Origin: CAG-103 sp905215475
GTDB lineage: Bacteria > Bacillota > Clostridia > Oscillospirales > Oscillospiraceae
Reading direction: 5' to 3'
Assembly (NCBI GenBank): GCA_905215475.1
Contig: CAJMPW010000002.1
Span: forward strand, 189,796 to 253,795
DNA: 64,000 nucleotides
In this document: in pieces, positions 26,676 through 35,136 of the stretch
Position numbering within the stretch: the first letter of the stretch is position 1
How the letters are laid out: every line of letters starts with the position of its first letter
The notes under the pieces: generated by a model
The model's input: only the letters and a program-made list of their open reading frames with translations
What the model was told of the DNA's origin: nothing
Database searches by the model: none
Made by a program: the position numbers and the translations under genes

Positions 26676-27509
26676 ATGAGCTACGCAGACGAGGTGTTCA
26701 TCCGCAACTGCCGCGATATATTGGAAAACGGCGTCTGGGATACCGACCAGACCGTGCGCCCCCACTGGGAGGACGATGGCGCTCCGGCGCACACGGTCAA
26801 GAAGTTCGGCATCGTCAACCGCTACGACCTGTCCAGGGAGTTTCCGCTGCTGACGCTGCGGCGCACCTATTGGAAGACCGCCGTGGACGAGCTGCTGTGG
26901 ATCTGGCAGCAGAAGTCGAACAACATCCACGACCTGCGCGGCCACATCTGGGATCAGTGGGCAGACGAGACCGGCTCGATCGGCAAGGCCTACGGCTATC
27001 AGCTCGGCGTCAAGCACCAATATCCCGAGGGCGAATTCGACCAGGTGGACCGCGTGCTCTATGACCTGAAGCATAACCCCGCCTCCCGCCGCATCCTGAC
27101 GAATATCTACACGTTCGAGGATCTGCACGAGATGGCGCTCTACCCCTGCGCATATTCGATGACCTTCAACGTCTCGGGCAACACCCTCAACGCCATCCTC
27201 AACCAGCGCAGTCAGGATATGCTCGCGGCGAACAACTGGAACGTCGTGCAGTACGCCGTGCTCGTGCATATGTTTGCACAGGTGTCCGGCCTGCAGGTGG
27301 GCGAGCTGGTGCACGTCATCGCCGACGCGCACATCTACGACCGCCATGTGCCGGTCATCGAGCAGATCATCCAAAACGAACCCAAGGCCGCGCCGAAGTT
27401 TCTCATCGACCCGTCCGTCAACGATTTTTATGCCTTCACCCGCGACAGCTTCCAGGTCGAGGGCTACGAATACAGCGAGTTCACGGGGAAGATCCCCATC
27501 GCGGTGTAA
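26676..27509 (+). CDS. thyA: Thymidylate synthase
   Basis: ThyA methylates dUMP to dTMP using methylenetetrahydrofolate, yielding dihydrofolate. The 277-residue protein has the nucleophile cysteine near residue 158 in YPCAYSMTFNV. The RSQDML segment near 179 and DAHIYDRHVPVI near 220 complete the active site. GAAAGGAG precedes the ATG. Dihydrofolate reductase follows 12 bases later, pairing production and recycling of dihydrofolate. Confidence 0.96.
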   Translation: MSYADEVFIRNCRDILENGVWDTDQTVRPHWEDDGAPAHTVKKFGIVNRYDLSREFPLLTLRRTYWKTAVDELLWIWQQKSNNIHDLRGHIWDQWADETGSIGKAYGYQLGVKHQYPEGEFDQVDRVLYDLKHNPASRRILTNIYTFEDLHEMALYPCAYSMTFNVSGNTLNAILNQRSQDMLAANNWNVVQYAVLVHMFAQVSGLQVGELVHVIADAHIYDRHVPVIEQIIQNEPKAAPKFLIDPSVNDFYAFTRDSFQVEGYEYSEFTGKIPIAV

Positions 27510-27521
27510 GGAGGGCCTGCC

Positions 27522-28007
27522 ATGGATGCGATCGTTGCCGTCTATGCCGACTGGGGCATCGGAGCCAAGGGCACACAGCCGCTCGTGATCCCCGCCGACC
27601 GCCGCCGCTTCCGCGAGCTGACGATGGGCGCCGCCGTGATCGTCGGGCGGCGCACACTGGAGGATTTTCCGGGCGGAAAGCCGCTGCCCGGCCGCGAAAA
27701 CTTTGTGCTCTCGCGCCGGAACATCACGATCGAGGGCGCGCAGGTGGTGCACGACCCGGACGAGGCCGTGGCCGCCGCCGCGCAGCACGCGCGCTGCTTC
27801 GTTATCGGCGGAGACAGCGTGTTCCGGCAGATGTTCCCCCACATGACGCGCGTATACGTCACGAAGATCGACGCCGCGCCCCACTCGGACGTGTTTTTCC
27901 CGGATCTGGACGCCGACCCCGCGTGGCGCTGCGTGTCCGCCGAGCCGCGTGCCGAGCACGACGGCGTGGGCTATCAGTTTTGCGTGTACGAGAGAATCGA
28001 AGCATAA
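27522..28007 (+). CDS. folA: Dihydrofolate reductase
   Basis: It reduces dihydrofolate to tetrahydrofolate with NADPH. The 161 residues show the start MDAIVAVYADWGIGAKG, the VIVGRRTLEDFPGG segment near 44 (the usual GRxTxESxG region) and VIGGDSVFRQM near 94. The active-site acidic residue expected near position 27 appears as D in PADRRRF. GTAAGGAGGG precedes the ATG, 12 bases after thyA. Confidence 0.93.
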   Translation: MDAIVAVYADWGIGAKGTQPLVIPADRRRFRELTMGAAVIVGRRTLEDFPGGKPLPGRENFVLSRRNITIEGAQVVHDPDEAVAAAAQHARCFVIGGDSVFRQMFPHMTRVYVTKIDAAPHSDVFFPDLDADPAWRCVSAEPRAEHDGVGYQFCVYERIEA

Positions 28008-28010
28008 AAG

Positions 28011-28053
28011 AACCGCCGCTTTCCGGGCATGGAAAGCGGCGGCTTTTCTTTTT
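28011..28053 (+). terminator. Terminator between folA and the converging CPBP gene
   Basis: A 12-bp stem (CCGCCGCTTTCC and complement) with a six-base loop, followed by TTTTCTTTTT. A-rich bases on the other side may let it act both ways. Confidence 0.9.
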
Positions 28054-28056
28054 GCG

Positions 28057-28761
28057 TTATGCGCCCACCAGCGTGAGCGACATGGCGTTGATGAACATAT
28101 GGAAAAACACCGGCGGCCAGATCGAGCGCGTCTGCTCATAGCAAAACGCGAGCGCGGCCGACACCGGCACATACCGCAGCGCCGAGAGCAGCAGCCGCGC
28201 GTCCTGATACATAAACGCATACTGCCAGACGTGGTAGAGCGCGAAGGCCGCGATCGACACGGCATATGCCCAGAAGCGGCTGCGCGGCCGGATCGCCCCG
28301 AAGAGCACACCGCGAAACAGGCACTCCTCCACAAGCGGCGCCATGAACACCGCGACGGCGATCATGCGCTTATGGTCCGCCGCGGCAAGGCGCGTCACGG
28401 CGTCGTTGTTCGGCGAGGGCAGCTCCCCGATGAACCCCGCGCCGAGCTGCAGCACGAGCGAGAGCAGCACGTCGAGCCCGTAGGCCGCGAAGAGGATGCC
28501 GATGCAGCGCAGGATGCTGCCGGCCATCGTATCATAGCTGCGGCGCAAAAGCCCCCACATGGCAATGAGCGTGAACACGAGCCCGATGAGATAGTACCAG
28601 ACGTTGCACGTCACGTCCGACGGCAGCTCGCCGCGCACCGCCGCAAGCACCGCGCCGAGCGTCAGCGGCAGCACGAACACGTGGACGGGAAGATACACCC
28701 AGCCCGCGATGCGCGCGCCGCGGGGCATGGGATCGCTCCACTCTGCTTTGGCTCTGCGCAT
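28057..28761 (-). CDS. CPBP-family intramembrane metalloprotease
   Basis: This 234-residue protein has about seven hydrophobic segments and the CPBP (Abi/CaaX protease-like) motifs. EECLFRG is the EExxxR motif, and FHMFIN is the C-terminal HxxxN motif. Such proteins cleave substrates within the membrane, and roles range from prenyl-protein processing to peptide self-immunity; no partner is visible here. The ATG lies one base past the mutS stop, so it is co-transcribed with miaB-mutS. An in-frame start further upstream inside mutS was rejected. Confidence 0.85.
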   Translation of the reverse strand: MRRAKAEWSDPMPRGARIAGWVYLPVHVFVLPLTLGAVLAAVRGELPSDVTCNVWYYLIGLVFTLIAMWGLLRRSYDTMAGSILRCIGILFAAYGLDVLLSLVLQLGAGFIGELPSPNNDAVTRLAAADHKRMIAVAVFMAPLVEECLFRGVLFGAIRPRSRFWAYAVSIAAFALYHVWQYAFMYQDARLLLSALRYVPVSAALAFCYEQTRSIWPPVFFHMFINAMSLTLVGA

Positions 28762-28762
28762 A

Positions 28763-31369
28763 TCAGCCCCTCGCTTTCTGCTGCAGCTCAAAGAGCAGGC
28801 GCATGGCCTCAAGCGGCGTGATGGTGTTGAGGTCGATGGCGCGCAGCTGCTCGGCAATGACGTCTCCGGCGGCGTCGCCGAGCGTCATCTGCGCATCGTC
28901 CTGCGCCGCGTGCGCAGGGGCAGCGGGCTGTGCCGCGCCGGACTCCAGCTCGCGCAGGTAGGTCTTGGCCTTCGTGATGATCGCGTCCGGCACACCGGCA
29001 AGCTTTGCGACCTCGATGCCGTAGCTGTCGTCGGCCGCGCCCGCGACGATCTTGCGCAGGAACAGCAGCGTGCCGCCCTGCTTTTTGGCCGTGATGTTGT
29101 AGTTGCGCACGCCGGGCAGCGTCTGCTCGAGCGCGGTCAGCTCATGGTAGTGCGTGGCGAACATGGTCTTGGCGCCGAGGCGGCGGGGGTCTGCGCAGTA
29201 TTCGAGCACCGCGCGCGCGATGGCCATGCCGTCATACGTCGACGTGCCGCGGCCGATCTCATCCAAAATGAGCAGGCTCTGCGCCGTGGCGTGGCGGAGG
29301 ATGTTGGCCATCTCGCTCATCTCGACCATGAACGTGCTCTGTCCGGCGGCAAGGTCGTCAGACGCGCCGATGCGCGTGAACACGCGGTCGACCACGCCGA
29401 TGACGGCGCTTTTCGCCGGGACGAACGAGCCCATCTGCGCCATGAGCACGATGAGCGCGGTCTGGCGCATATAGGTGGATTTTCCGGCCATGTTCGGTCC
29501 GGTCACGATGGCGACGCGGTCATCGGCATCGTTGAGAAACGTATCGTTCGGGACAAAGAGGCTGTCCTTTTGCGCCTGCTCGACGACGGGGTGACGCCCC
29601 TCGCGGATGTCGATCGTGCGCGACAGGTCCACCTCGGGGCAGACGTAGTTGTTCTTCACGGCGGTCTCGGCCAGCGAGCACAGCGCGTCGAGCCGCGCCA
29701 CGGCGTCCGCCGCCGCCTGCACGCGCGCGACCTCGTCGGCGACGAGCTGGCGCACCTCGCTGAAGAGCTGGTATTCCAGCTCCGCGATGCGCTCGCGCGC
29801 CGTCAGGAGCGTGTTTTCAAGCTCCTTGAGCTCGTGCGTGAAATACCGCTCGCTCGAGACCAGCGTCTGCTTGCGGATATAGTCCTCCGGCAGCTCGGTG
29901 ATGCCCGCGCTGTTGGGAATGTCGATGTAATAGCCAAAGACCTTGTTGTAGCCGACCTTGAGCTTTTTGGCGCCGGTGCGCTCACGCTCGCGCTGCTCGA
30001 GCTCGGCAACGGTCTGCGCGCCGTGGTCGCGCACGTTGCGCAGGCGGTCGACCTCCTCGCTGTAGCCGGGGCGGAGGATGCCGCCCTCGCGCACGGAAAA
30101 CGGCGGCTCGTCACAGATCGCGCGGTCGATGCGCGCGCAGAGATCGGCGAGGGTGTCCATCTGCGCAATGTCGCGCAGCGCCGCACTGTGCACGTTTTGC
30201 AGCAGCGCCGTCAGCCGCGGCAGCTGCGCGCAGCAGAGCGCCAGCGCGTGCAGGTCGCGCCCGTTGGCCGAGCCGTACACCGCGCGCGAGACAAGGCGCT
30301 GCATATCACCGATCTCCCGCAGGCAGCAGAGCAGCTCGCCCCGCAGCACGCTCTCACCCACCAGCTCCTCCACCGCGCCGAGGCGGCGGCGGATCTGCAC
30401 GGGGCTCAGCAGCGGACGCTCGACCCAGGTGCGCAGCAGGCGGCCGCCCATGGGCGTTTTCGTCTTGTCGAGCACCCAGAGGAGGCTTCCGCGCTTTTCA
30501 CCGGAGCGGAGGTTTTCCGTCAGCTCCAGATTGCGGCGCGTGGTGTAATCGAGCTCCATGTAGTGGTCGTCGCCCAGCAGCTCCAGCCGCCGGATGTGGC
30601 CGAGGTCGCACTTTTGCGTCTCGTGCAGGTAGGCCAGCAGCGCGCCGGCCGCGCACACGGCCGCCGGCGCCTCACCGAGGCCGAGCTCATCCGTGCTCTG
30701 CACGTCAAACTGCTCGCACACGCGCGCAGCCGCCGCCATGTATTCAAACCGGTCGCCGCCCGCCTCGACCAGACTGCCGAGGCGCTTGGTGAGGAAGGTG
30801 CGGATGTCGTCGTTTTCCGCCGCCGCGTCGGCGCATACGGCCTCGCGCGGGGCAAAGCGCCCGAGCTCATTGAGAATGTGGCTCACGGCGTCGGCCGGGT
30901 AGCTCGCGGCGCAGAACTCCCCCGTCGAGAGGTCGCAGAACGCCGTGCCGCCGGACTGTGCGCTCAGATACACCGCGCCGAGATAGTTCGACTTGTTCTC
31001 CTCGAGCATCGAGGACTCCGTGACCGTGCCGGGCGTGATGATGCGGATGATGTCCCGCTCGACCAGCCCCTTGGCAAGCGCGGGATCCTCCATCTGCTCG
31101 CAGATGGCCACTTTGTAGCCCTTGGCGATCAGGCGGCCGATGTACGCCTCGGCCGAGTGGTACGGCACGCCGCACATGGGCGTGCGCTCGGCGGGGTCTT
31201 CGACGTTGCGGTCGCGCGTCGTGAGCGTGAGGTCGAGCTCGCGCGCGGCAAGGCGCGCATCGTCGTCGAACATCTCATAAAAATCGCCCAGCCGGAAAAA
31301 CAGCAGGCAGTCGGGATTGCGCTGCTTGATCTCGTAATATTGCCGCTTCATCGGCGTCAGTTCTGCCAT
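28763..31369 (-). CDS. mutS: DNA mismatch repair protein MutS
   Basis: MutS recognises mismatches and starts repair. The 868-residue protein has the N-terminal mismatch-binding motif FFRLGDFYEMF near residue 24, connector and lever domains, and the ABC-type ATPase with GPNMAGKST near 620. A DEIGRGTSTYDG segment follows, and the C-terminal tail fits MutS1. The start at 31369 is preferred because GAGGAGG lies at the miaB end, six bases upstream. The miaB stop is two bases before the ATG. mutL lies just beyond miaB on the other strand. Confidence 0.97.
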   Translation of the reverse strand: MAELTPMKRQYYEIKQRNPDCLLFFRLGDFYEMFDDDARLAARELDLTLTTRDRNVEDPAERTPMCGVPYHSAEAYIGRLIAKGYKVAICEQMEDPALAKGLVERDIIRIITPGTVTESSMLEENKSNYLGAVYLSAQSGGTAFCDLSTGEFCAASYPADAVSHILNELGRFAPREAVCADAAAENDDIRTFLTKRLGSLVEAGGDRFEYMAAAARVCEQFDVQSTDELGLGEAPAAVCAAGALLAYLHETQKCDLGHIRRLELLGDDHYMELDYTTRRNLELTENLRSGEKRGSLLWVLDKTKTPMGGRLLRTWVERPLLSPVQIRRRLGAVEELVGESVLRGELLCCLREIGDMQRLVSRAVYGSANGRDLHALALCCAQLPRLTALLQNVHSAALRDIAQMDTLADLCARIDRAICDEPPFSVREGGILRPGYSEEVDRLRNVRDHGAQTVAELEQRERERTGAKKLKVGYNKVFGYYIDIPNSAGITELPEDYIRKQTLVSSERYFTHELKELENTLLTARERIAELEYQLFSEVRQLVADEVARVQAAADAVARLDALCSLAETAVKNNYVCPEVDLSRTIDIREGRHPVVEQAQKDSLFVPNDTFLNDADDRVAIVTGPNMAGKSTYMRQTALIVLMAQMGSFVPAKSAVIGVVDRVFTRIGASDDLAAGQSTFMVEMSEMANILRHATAQSLLILDEIGRGTSTYDGMAIARAVLEYCADPRRLGAKTMFATHYHELTALEQTLPGVRNYNITAKKQGGTLLFLRKIVAGAADDSYGIEVAKLAGVPDAIITKAKTYLRELESGAAQPAAPAHAAQDDAQMTLGDAAGDVIAEQLRAIDLNTITPLEAMRLLFELQQKARG

Positions 31370-31370
31370 G

Positions 31371-32783
31371 TCACGCCTCCTCACCGTAGAGCGCCCAGGT
31401 GTTGCTGCCGGTGATCTTCACGTCCACGAACTGCCCGACGAGCGCCTCGTCGCCGCGCATATGCACCAGCCGTCCGCCCTTCGTGCGCGCCGTGAGCGGA
31501 TAGTCGCCCCGGCCGTCCGCCCCGTCGACGAGCACGCGCTGCACGCTGCCCTCATAGGCACGGTGCTTGCGCTCGGAGATGGCGTTTGCCGACGCGACGA
31601 GCGCGTCAAAGCGCACCTGCTTCTGCGCGCGGGTGTAGGGGTCGGGCATCTTTGCCGCCGGTGTGCCGACACGCGGCGAATAGATGAAGGTGAACATCGC
31701 GTCATAGCGCACGGTCTCGACGAGCGAGAGCGTGTCCTGAAACTCTTCGTCCGTCTCGCCGGGGAAGCCCACGATGATGTCCGTCGTGAGCACAAGGTCG
31801 GGCATATACTGCCGTGCAAGCGCCACCTGCGCCAGATATTTCTCGCGCGTGTAGCCGCGGTTCATCGCGTGCAGGACGCGGTCGTTGCCGCTCTGCACGG
31901 GCAGGTGCATCTGGTGCGCGCACTTTTCGCACTCGGCCATGGCGCGAAAGAGCTTTTCCGTCGCGTCCTTCGGGTGGCTGCTCATGAAGCGGATGACAAA
32001 GTCGCCCGGGATGGCATTGATGCTGCGGATGAGGTCGGCAAAGTCCACGTCCTCGTCGAGGTCGCGGCCGTAGGAGTCGACATTCTGTCCCAGCAGCGTG
32101 ATTTCTTTATATCCTGCCGCAACGAGCTCGCGCGCCTCGCGCACGATCTCCTCCGGGTGACGGGAGCGCTCGCGCCCGCGCACATACGGCACGATGCAGT
32201 AGGTGCAGAAATTGTTGCACCCGTACATGATCGACAGCCACGCCTTGACGCTGCCGTCGCGCTGCTGCGGGATGCCCTCGGCGACGCTGCCGTCCGCCGG
32301 GTCAATGGCGAACACGCGCCGGTGCTCGGTGCAGACGCTGCGCAGCAGCTCCGGGAAGCGCCACAGCTCGTGCGGTCCGAAGACGAGGTCAACGATGCGG
32401 TAGGACTTTTTGAGCTTCTCGGCCACGTGCTCCTGCTGCGCCATGCAGCCGCAGACCGCGATGATCTGCTCGGGATTGCGTGCCTTCGTGTGCGTCAGCG
32501 CGCCGACGTTGCCGAACACGCGCGTCTCGGCGTGCTCGCGCACGGCGCAGGTGTTCATGACGACGACGTCGGCCGCAAATTCATCCTGTGTGAAGCCGAA
32601 GCCCATGGCGCGCAGATAACCGCGCAGCTTTTCGCTGTCGGCCTCGTTCTGCTGGCAGCCGTAGGTGTCGACCATGGCCAGCGGCTGACGGCCGCCGGCG
32701 GAAAAATGCGCGCGCAACTGCGCGCAGATGTCCAGCTGGCGCTGGATGTCCGATTCGGGGATCTCTACTCTCTGATAGCTCAT
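31371..32783 (-). CDS. miaB: tRNA-2-methylthio-N6-dimethylallyladenosine synthase MiaB
   Basis: MiaB is a radical-SAM methylthiotransferase acting on i6A37 of tRNAs reading UNN codons; the i6A is made by MiaA, also in this window. The 470-residue protein has the N-terminal cluster cysteines (TYGCQQNE, NTCAVRE, CGCMAQ) and the radical-SAM motif CNNFCTYC near residue 180. A TRAM domain ends it (VLVDGADGRGDYPLTARTKG). GGAGCATTGC precedes the ATG. It leads the miaB-mutS-CPBP operon. Confidence 0.96.
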   Translation of the reverse strand: MSYQRVEIPESDIQRQLDICAQLRAHFSAGGRQPLAMVDTYGCQQNEADSEKLRGYLRAMGFGFTQDEFAADVVVMNTCAVREHAETRVFGNVGALTHTKARNPEQIIAVCGCMAQQEHVAEKLKKSYRIVDLVFGPHELWRFPELLRSVCTEHRRVFAIDPADGSVAEGIPQQRDGSVKAWLSIMYGCNNFCTYCIVPYVRGRERSRHPEEIVREARELVAAGYKEITLLGQNVDSYGRDLDEDVDFADLIRSINAIPGDFVIRFMSSHPKDATEKLFRAMAECEKCAHQMHLPVQSGNDRVLHAMNRGYTREKYLAQVALARQYMPDLVLTTDIIVGFPGETDEEFQDTLSLVETVRYDAMFTFIYSPRVGTPAAKMPDPYTRAQKQVRFDALVASANAISERKHRAYEGSVQRVLVDGADGRGDYPLTARTKGGRLVHMRGDEALVGQFVDVKITGSNTWALYGEEA

Positions 32784-32838
32784 GCAATGCTCCTGCCTAT
32801 CCGGATATATCCGGGTAAAATTTGAAGTGTGATAGAAT

Positions 32839-32867
32839 ATTGTAGCATTTCGCGGTGGAATTTTCAA
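32839..32867 (-). promoter_or_regulatory. Promoter of miaB-mutS-CPBP
   Basis: On the minus strand TTGAAA (32862-32867), 17 bases, TACAAT (32839-32844). Confidence 0.75.
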
Positions 32868-32884
32868 TGCCAATCCTTTATAAT
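32856..32884 (+). promoter_or_regulatory. Promoter of mutL
   Basis: A perfect TATAAT at 32879-32884 has a weak TGGAAT 17 bases upstream. It overlaps the divergent miaB promoter, so the two may interfere. Confidence 0.6.
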
Positions 32885-32936
32885 ATACGCGCGGGAGGCT
32901 TGCTTCCCGTCTACTGTGCACAAAGGAGGGCAAACC

Positions 32937-34865
32937 ATGCCCGATATTCAAATTCTCTCTCCGCATCTTGCGGATCTGATCGCCGCGGGTGAGGTCGTCG
33001 AGCGTCCCGCCTCCGTGGTCAAGGAGCTGGTGGAAAATGCGTTCGACGCCGGGGCCCGCACCGTGACGGTGGAGCTGCGCGGCGGCGGTGCGACCTACCT
33101 GCGCGTGACCGACGACGGCTGCGGCATGACGCCCGAGGACGCGGGCATCGCGTTTTTGCGCCACGCGACGAGCAAGCTGCACGATGCGCAGGGGCTCGAG
33201 GCCATCGGTACGATGGGCTTTCGCGGCGAGGCGCTGGCCGCCATCAGCGCCGTGTCGCACATCACGCTCACAACGCGGCGGCAGGGCGCGCCGGGTGGCA
33301 CGCACATGACGCTCGACGCGGGCGAGATCCAAGATATGTACGAGACCGGCTGCCCCGAGGGCACGACGATGATCGTGCGCGACCTGTTTTACAACACGCC
33401 CGCCCGGCGCAAGTTTCTCAAAACCGACCGCGCGGAGGGCGCCGCCTGCGCCGCCGCGGCACTGCGGTGTGCGCTCGGCCGTCCGGATGTGTCCGTGCGC
33501 TGCATCCGCGACGGGGAGGAGCTGTTTTTCTCCCCCGGCGACAACAAGCTTGACAGCTGCGTATACAGTCTGCTCGGGCGTGAGCTGGCAAAGACGCTCC
33601 TGCCCTGTGAGAGCGAGGTCGACGGCGTGCGCGTGCACGGCTTCATCTCCTCGCCCGCTGCCGGGCGCGGCAGCCGCGCGCAGCAGCATTTCTTCTGCAA
33701 CGGCCGCTGGATCAGATCCGCCGCGCTGCAGGCTGCGCTCGAGCAGGCCTACCGCAACACGCTGCTCGTGGGTCGGTTTCCCGCGTGCGTGCTGTATGTG
33801 GAGCTCAGCTGCGCGGCCGTGGACGTGAACGTCCACCCGGCAAAGACCGAGGTGAAATTTTCGCACGAGCGCGCGGTGTTCGACGCCGTGTATTACGGCG
33901 CGCGCGCAGCGCTCGAGGCAGAGCGCGCCCCGGCAGCCGCCGTGCCGAAGCCGAGCGCGCCCAAGCCCGAACCGGCATCCGCGCCCGCGCCCAAGGCAGA
34001 CCCCTTCCCGCCCGCCGCGCCGAGCCTGAGCGTGTCTGCTGCGCCGGTGTTTTCCGCCGCGCGCACCTATGCCCCCGCCGCCCCGGCGGAGGAGGCGGTC
34101 TCGTTCCGCTCGCCGACGGCGTCGGCCTTTTCTGCACCGTGCGTGACGCCGCCGCCGGTATTCCCCGCGCCCGCACGCACAGCGCCGCAGCCGCCCGTGC
34201 CGAAGCCGGTCGTACAGGACGTGCAGACCGCGCTTGAGCCCGAGCCCGCCGAGCAGGAGACCCCGTCGCCGCTCGCGCGCGCCGTGCCGCCGGAGACGCC
34301 GCCCGCCCGTCTAATCGGCGAGGCGATGCACACCTACATCCTCGTGGAAAAGGGCGATACGCTCATCCTCATCGACAAGCACGCGGCGCACGAGCGCATC
34401 AACTTTGACCGCCTGCGCCAGAGCCCTGCCGACATCCCGTCGCAGACGCTGCTCGAGCCGCTGCCCTTCACGCCCGACGCGAGCGACGCGGAGGTGCTGC
34501 AGCAGCACGGCGACACGCTCGCGGAGCTCGGCTTCACGCTCGAGCCGTTCGGCCGCAGCGACTACATCCTGCGCGGCGTGCCCGCCCAGATCGACGCGGG
34601 CGATGCGCTGCCCGCGCTCGAGGAGATCTGCGCGCAGCTGCGCCACGGCGCGCACACGGACGCGCAGGCCGTGCGCGACGAGGTGCTCAAGACCGTGGCG
34701 TGCAAGGCGGCCATCAAGGCCGGCTGGCAGACAGAGCCCGAGGAGCTGCTGCGTCTGGCGGACGCGGTGTGCGCGGGCGAGGTGAAATACTGCCCGCACG
34801 GACGCCCCGTCGCCGTGACGCTCACGCGCCGCGAGCTGGACAAGCTCTTTAAGCGCATCGTGTAA
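32937..34865 (+). CDS. mutL: DNA mismatch repair protein MutL
   Basis: MutL links mismatch recognition to strand incision. The 642 residues have the GHKL ATPase motifs ENAFDAGA near 35, DDGCGM near 60 and GFRGEAL near 94. An Ala/Pro-rich linker of about 120 residues leads to a C-terminal endonuclease/dimerisation domain. The nuclease motif reads DKHAAHERINFD against the usual DQHA(x)2E(x)4E, so the last acid is Asp. ACKAAIK and CPHGRPV motifs are intact, so incision activity is likely. AAAGGAGG precedes the ATG at 32937. Confidence 0.95.
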   Translation: MPDIQILSPHLADLIAAGEVVERPASVVKELVENAFDAGARTVTVELRGGGATYLRVTDDGCGMTPEDAGIAFLRHATSKLHDAQGLEAIGTMGFRGEALAAISAVSHITLTTRRQGAPGGTHMTLDAGEIQDMYETGCPEGTTMIVRDLFYNTPARRKFLKTDRAEGAACAAAALRCALGRPDVSVRCIRDGEELFFSPGDNKLDSCVYSLLGRELAKTLLPCESEVDGVRVHGFISSPAAGRGSRAQQHFFCNGRWIRSAALQAALEQAYRNTLLVGRFPACVLYVELSCAAVDVNVHPAKTEVKFSHERAVFDAVYYGARAALEAERAPAAAVPKPSAPKPEPASAPAPKADPFPPAAPSLSVSAAPVFSAARTYAPAAPAEEAVSFRSPTASAFSAPCVTPPPVFPAPARTAPQPPVPKPVVQDVQTALEPEPAEQETPSPLARAVPPETPPARLIGEAMHTYILVEKGDTLILIDKHAAHERINFDRLRQSPADIPSQTLLEPLPFTPDASDAEVLQQHGDTLAELGFTLEPFGRSDYILRGVPAQIDAGDALPALEEICAQLRHGAHTDAQAVRDEVLKTVACKAAIKAGWQTEPEELLRLADAVCAGEVKYCPHGRPVAVTLTRRELDKLFKRIV

Positions 34866-34868
34866 AAA

Positions 34869-34895
34869 AACAGGGAGCGCACCGCGCTCCCCCTC
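34869..34895 (-). terminator. Hairpin after mutL (U-tract on minus strand)
   Basis: Stem GGGAGCGC with an ACC loop; the T run lies on the minus strand. A near copy occurs at 35093-35119, so the pair brackets the interspersed repeat at 34917-35016. Confidence 0.55.
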
Positions 34896-34916
34896 AGTTG
34901 ATCAAACGTGCGCGCC

Positions 34917-35016
34917 GCCTTTCGCCAATGGCGCGGCGAAAGAAAGTCCAGCCATTTTCTCCGGCGACATGTGCGGCGGAGAAAATACCGCTCGGCCTGC
35001 AAACGTGCGCGCCGTC
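34917..35016 (+). repeat. Interspersed two-hairpin repeat, copy 2
   Basis: Same architecture as 22484-22581: a GC hairpin, AAAGAAAGTCC, a TTTTCTCCGGCG hairpin, and the tail GGCCTGCAAACGTGCGCGCC. It lies in the 271-base gap between mutL and degV. Confidence 0.75.
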
Positions 35017-35057
35017 CGCCGCAGGCGGACAGCGCGTGCGATGCAGTCAGGCCGCAG

Positions 35058-35093
35058 TTCTCTGCCCAAAAGTAATACTTTTGGGCAAGAGAA
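35058..35093. repeat. Near-perfect palindrome between mutL and degV
   Basis: Two 17-base arms (TTCTCT-GCCCAAAAGTA and complement) pair around a single base with one bulge. The function is unknown. Confidence 0.7.
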
Positions 35094-35119
35094 ACAGGGA
35101 GCGCAACGCGCTCCCTGTC
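35093..35119 (-). terminator. Terminator of degV
   Basis: On the minus strand CAGGGAGCGC and its complement pair around a three-base loop and are followed by TTTCTCTT. Confidence 0.75.
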
Positions 35120-35136
35120 AGACTGCACAACCGTGT

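Noticed and set aside
28604..31414. A 936-codon plus-strand open frame opposite mutS
   Set aside because: Antisense shadow of mutS with low-complexity Arg/Ala/Leu composition.
32784..33866. A longer MiaB start, extending the frame to 33866
   Set aside because: The extension is antisense to mutL; the ATG at 32783 has a good ribosome site and gives the family length.
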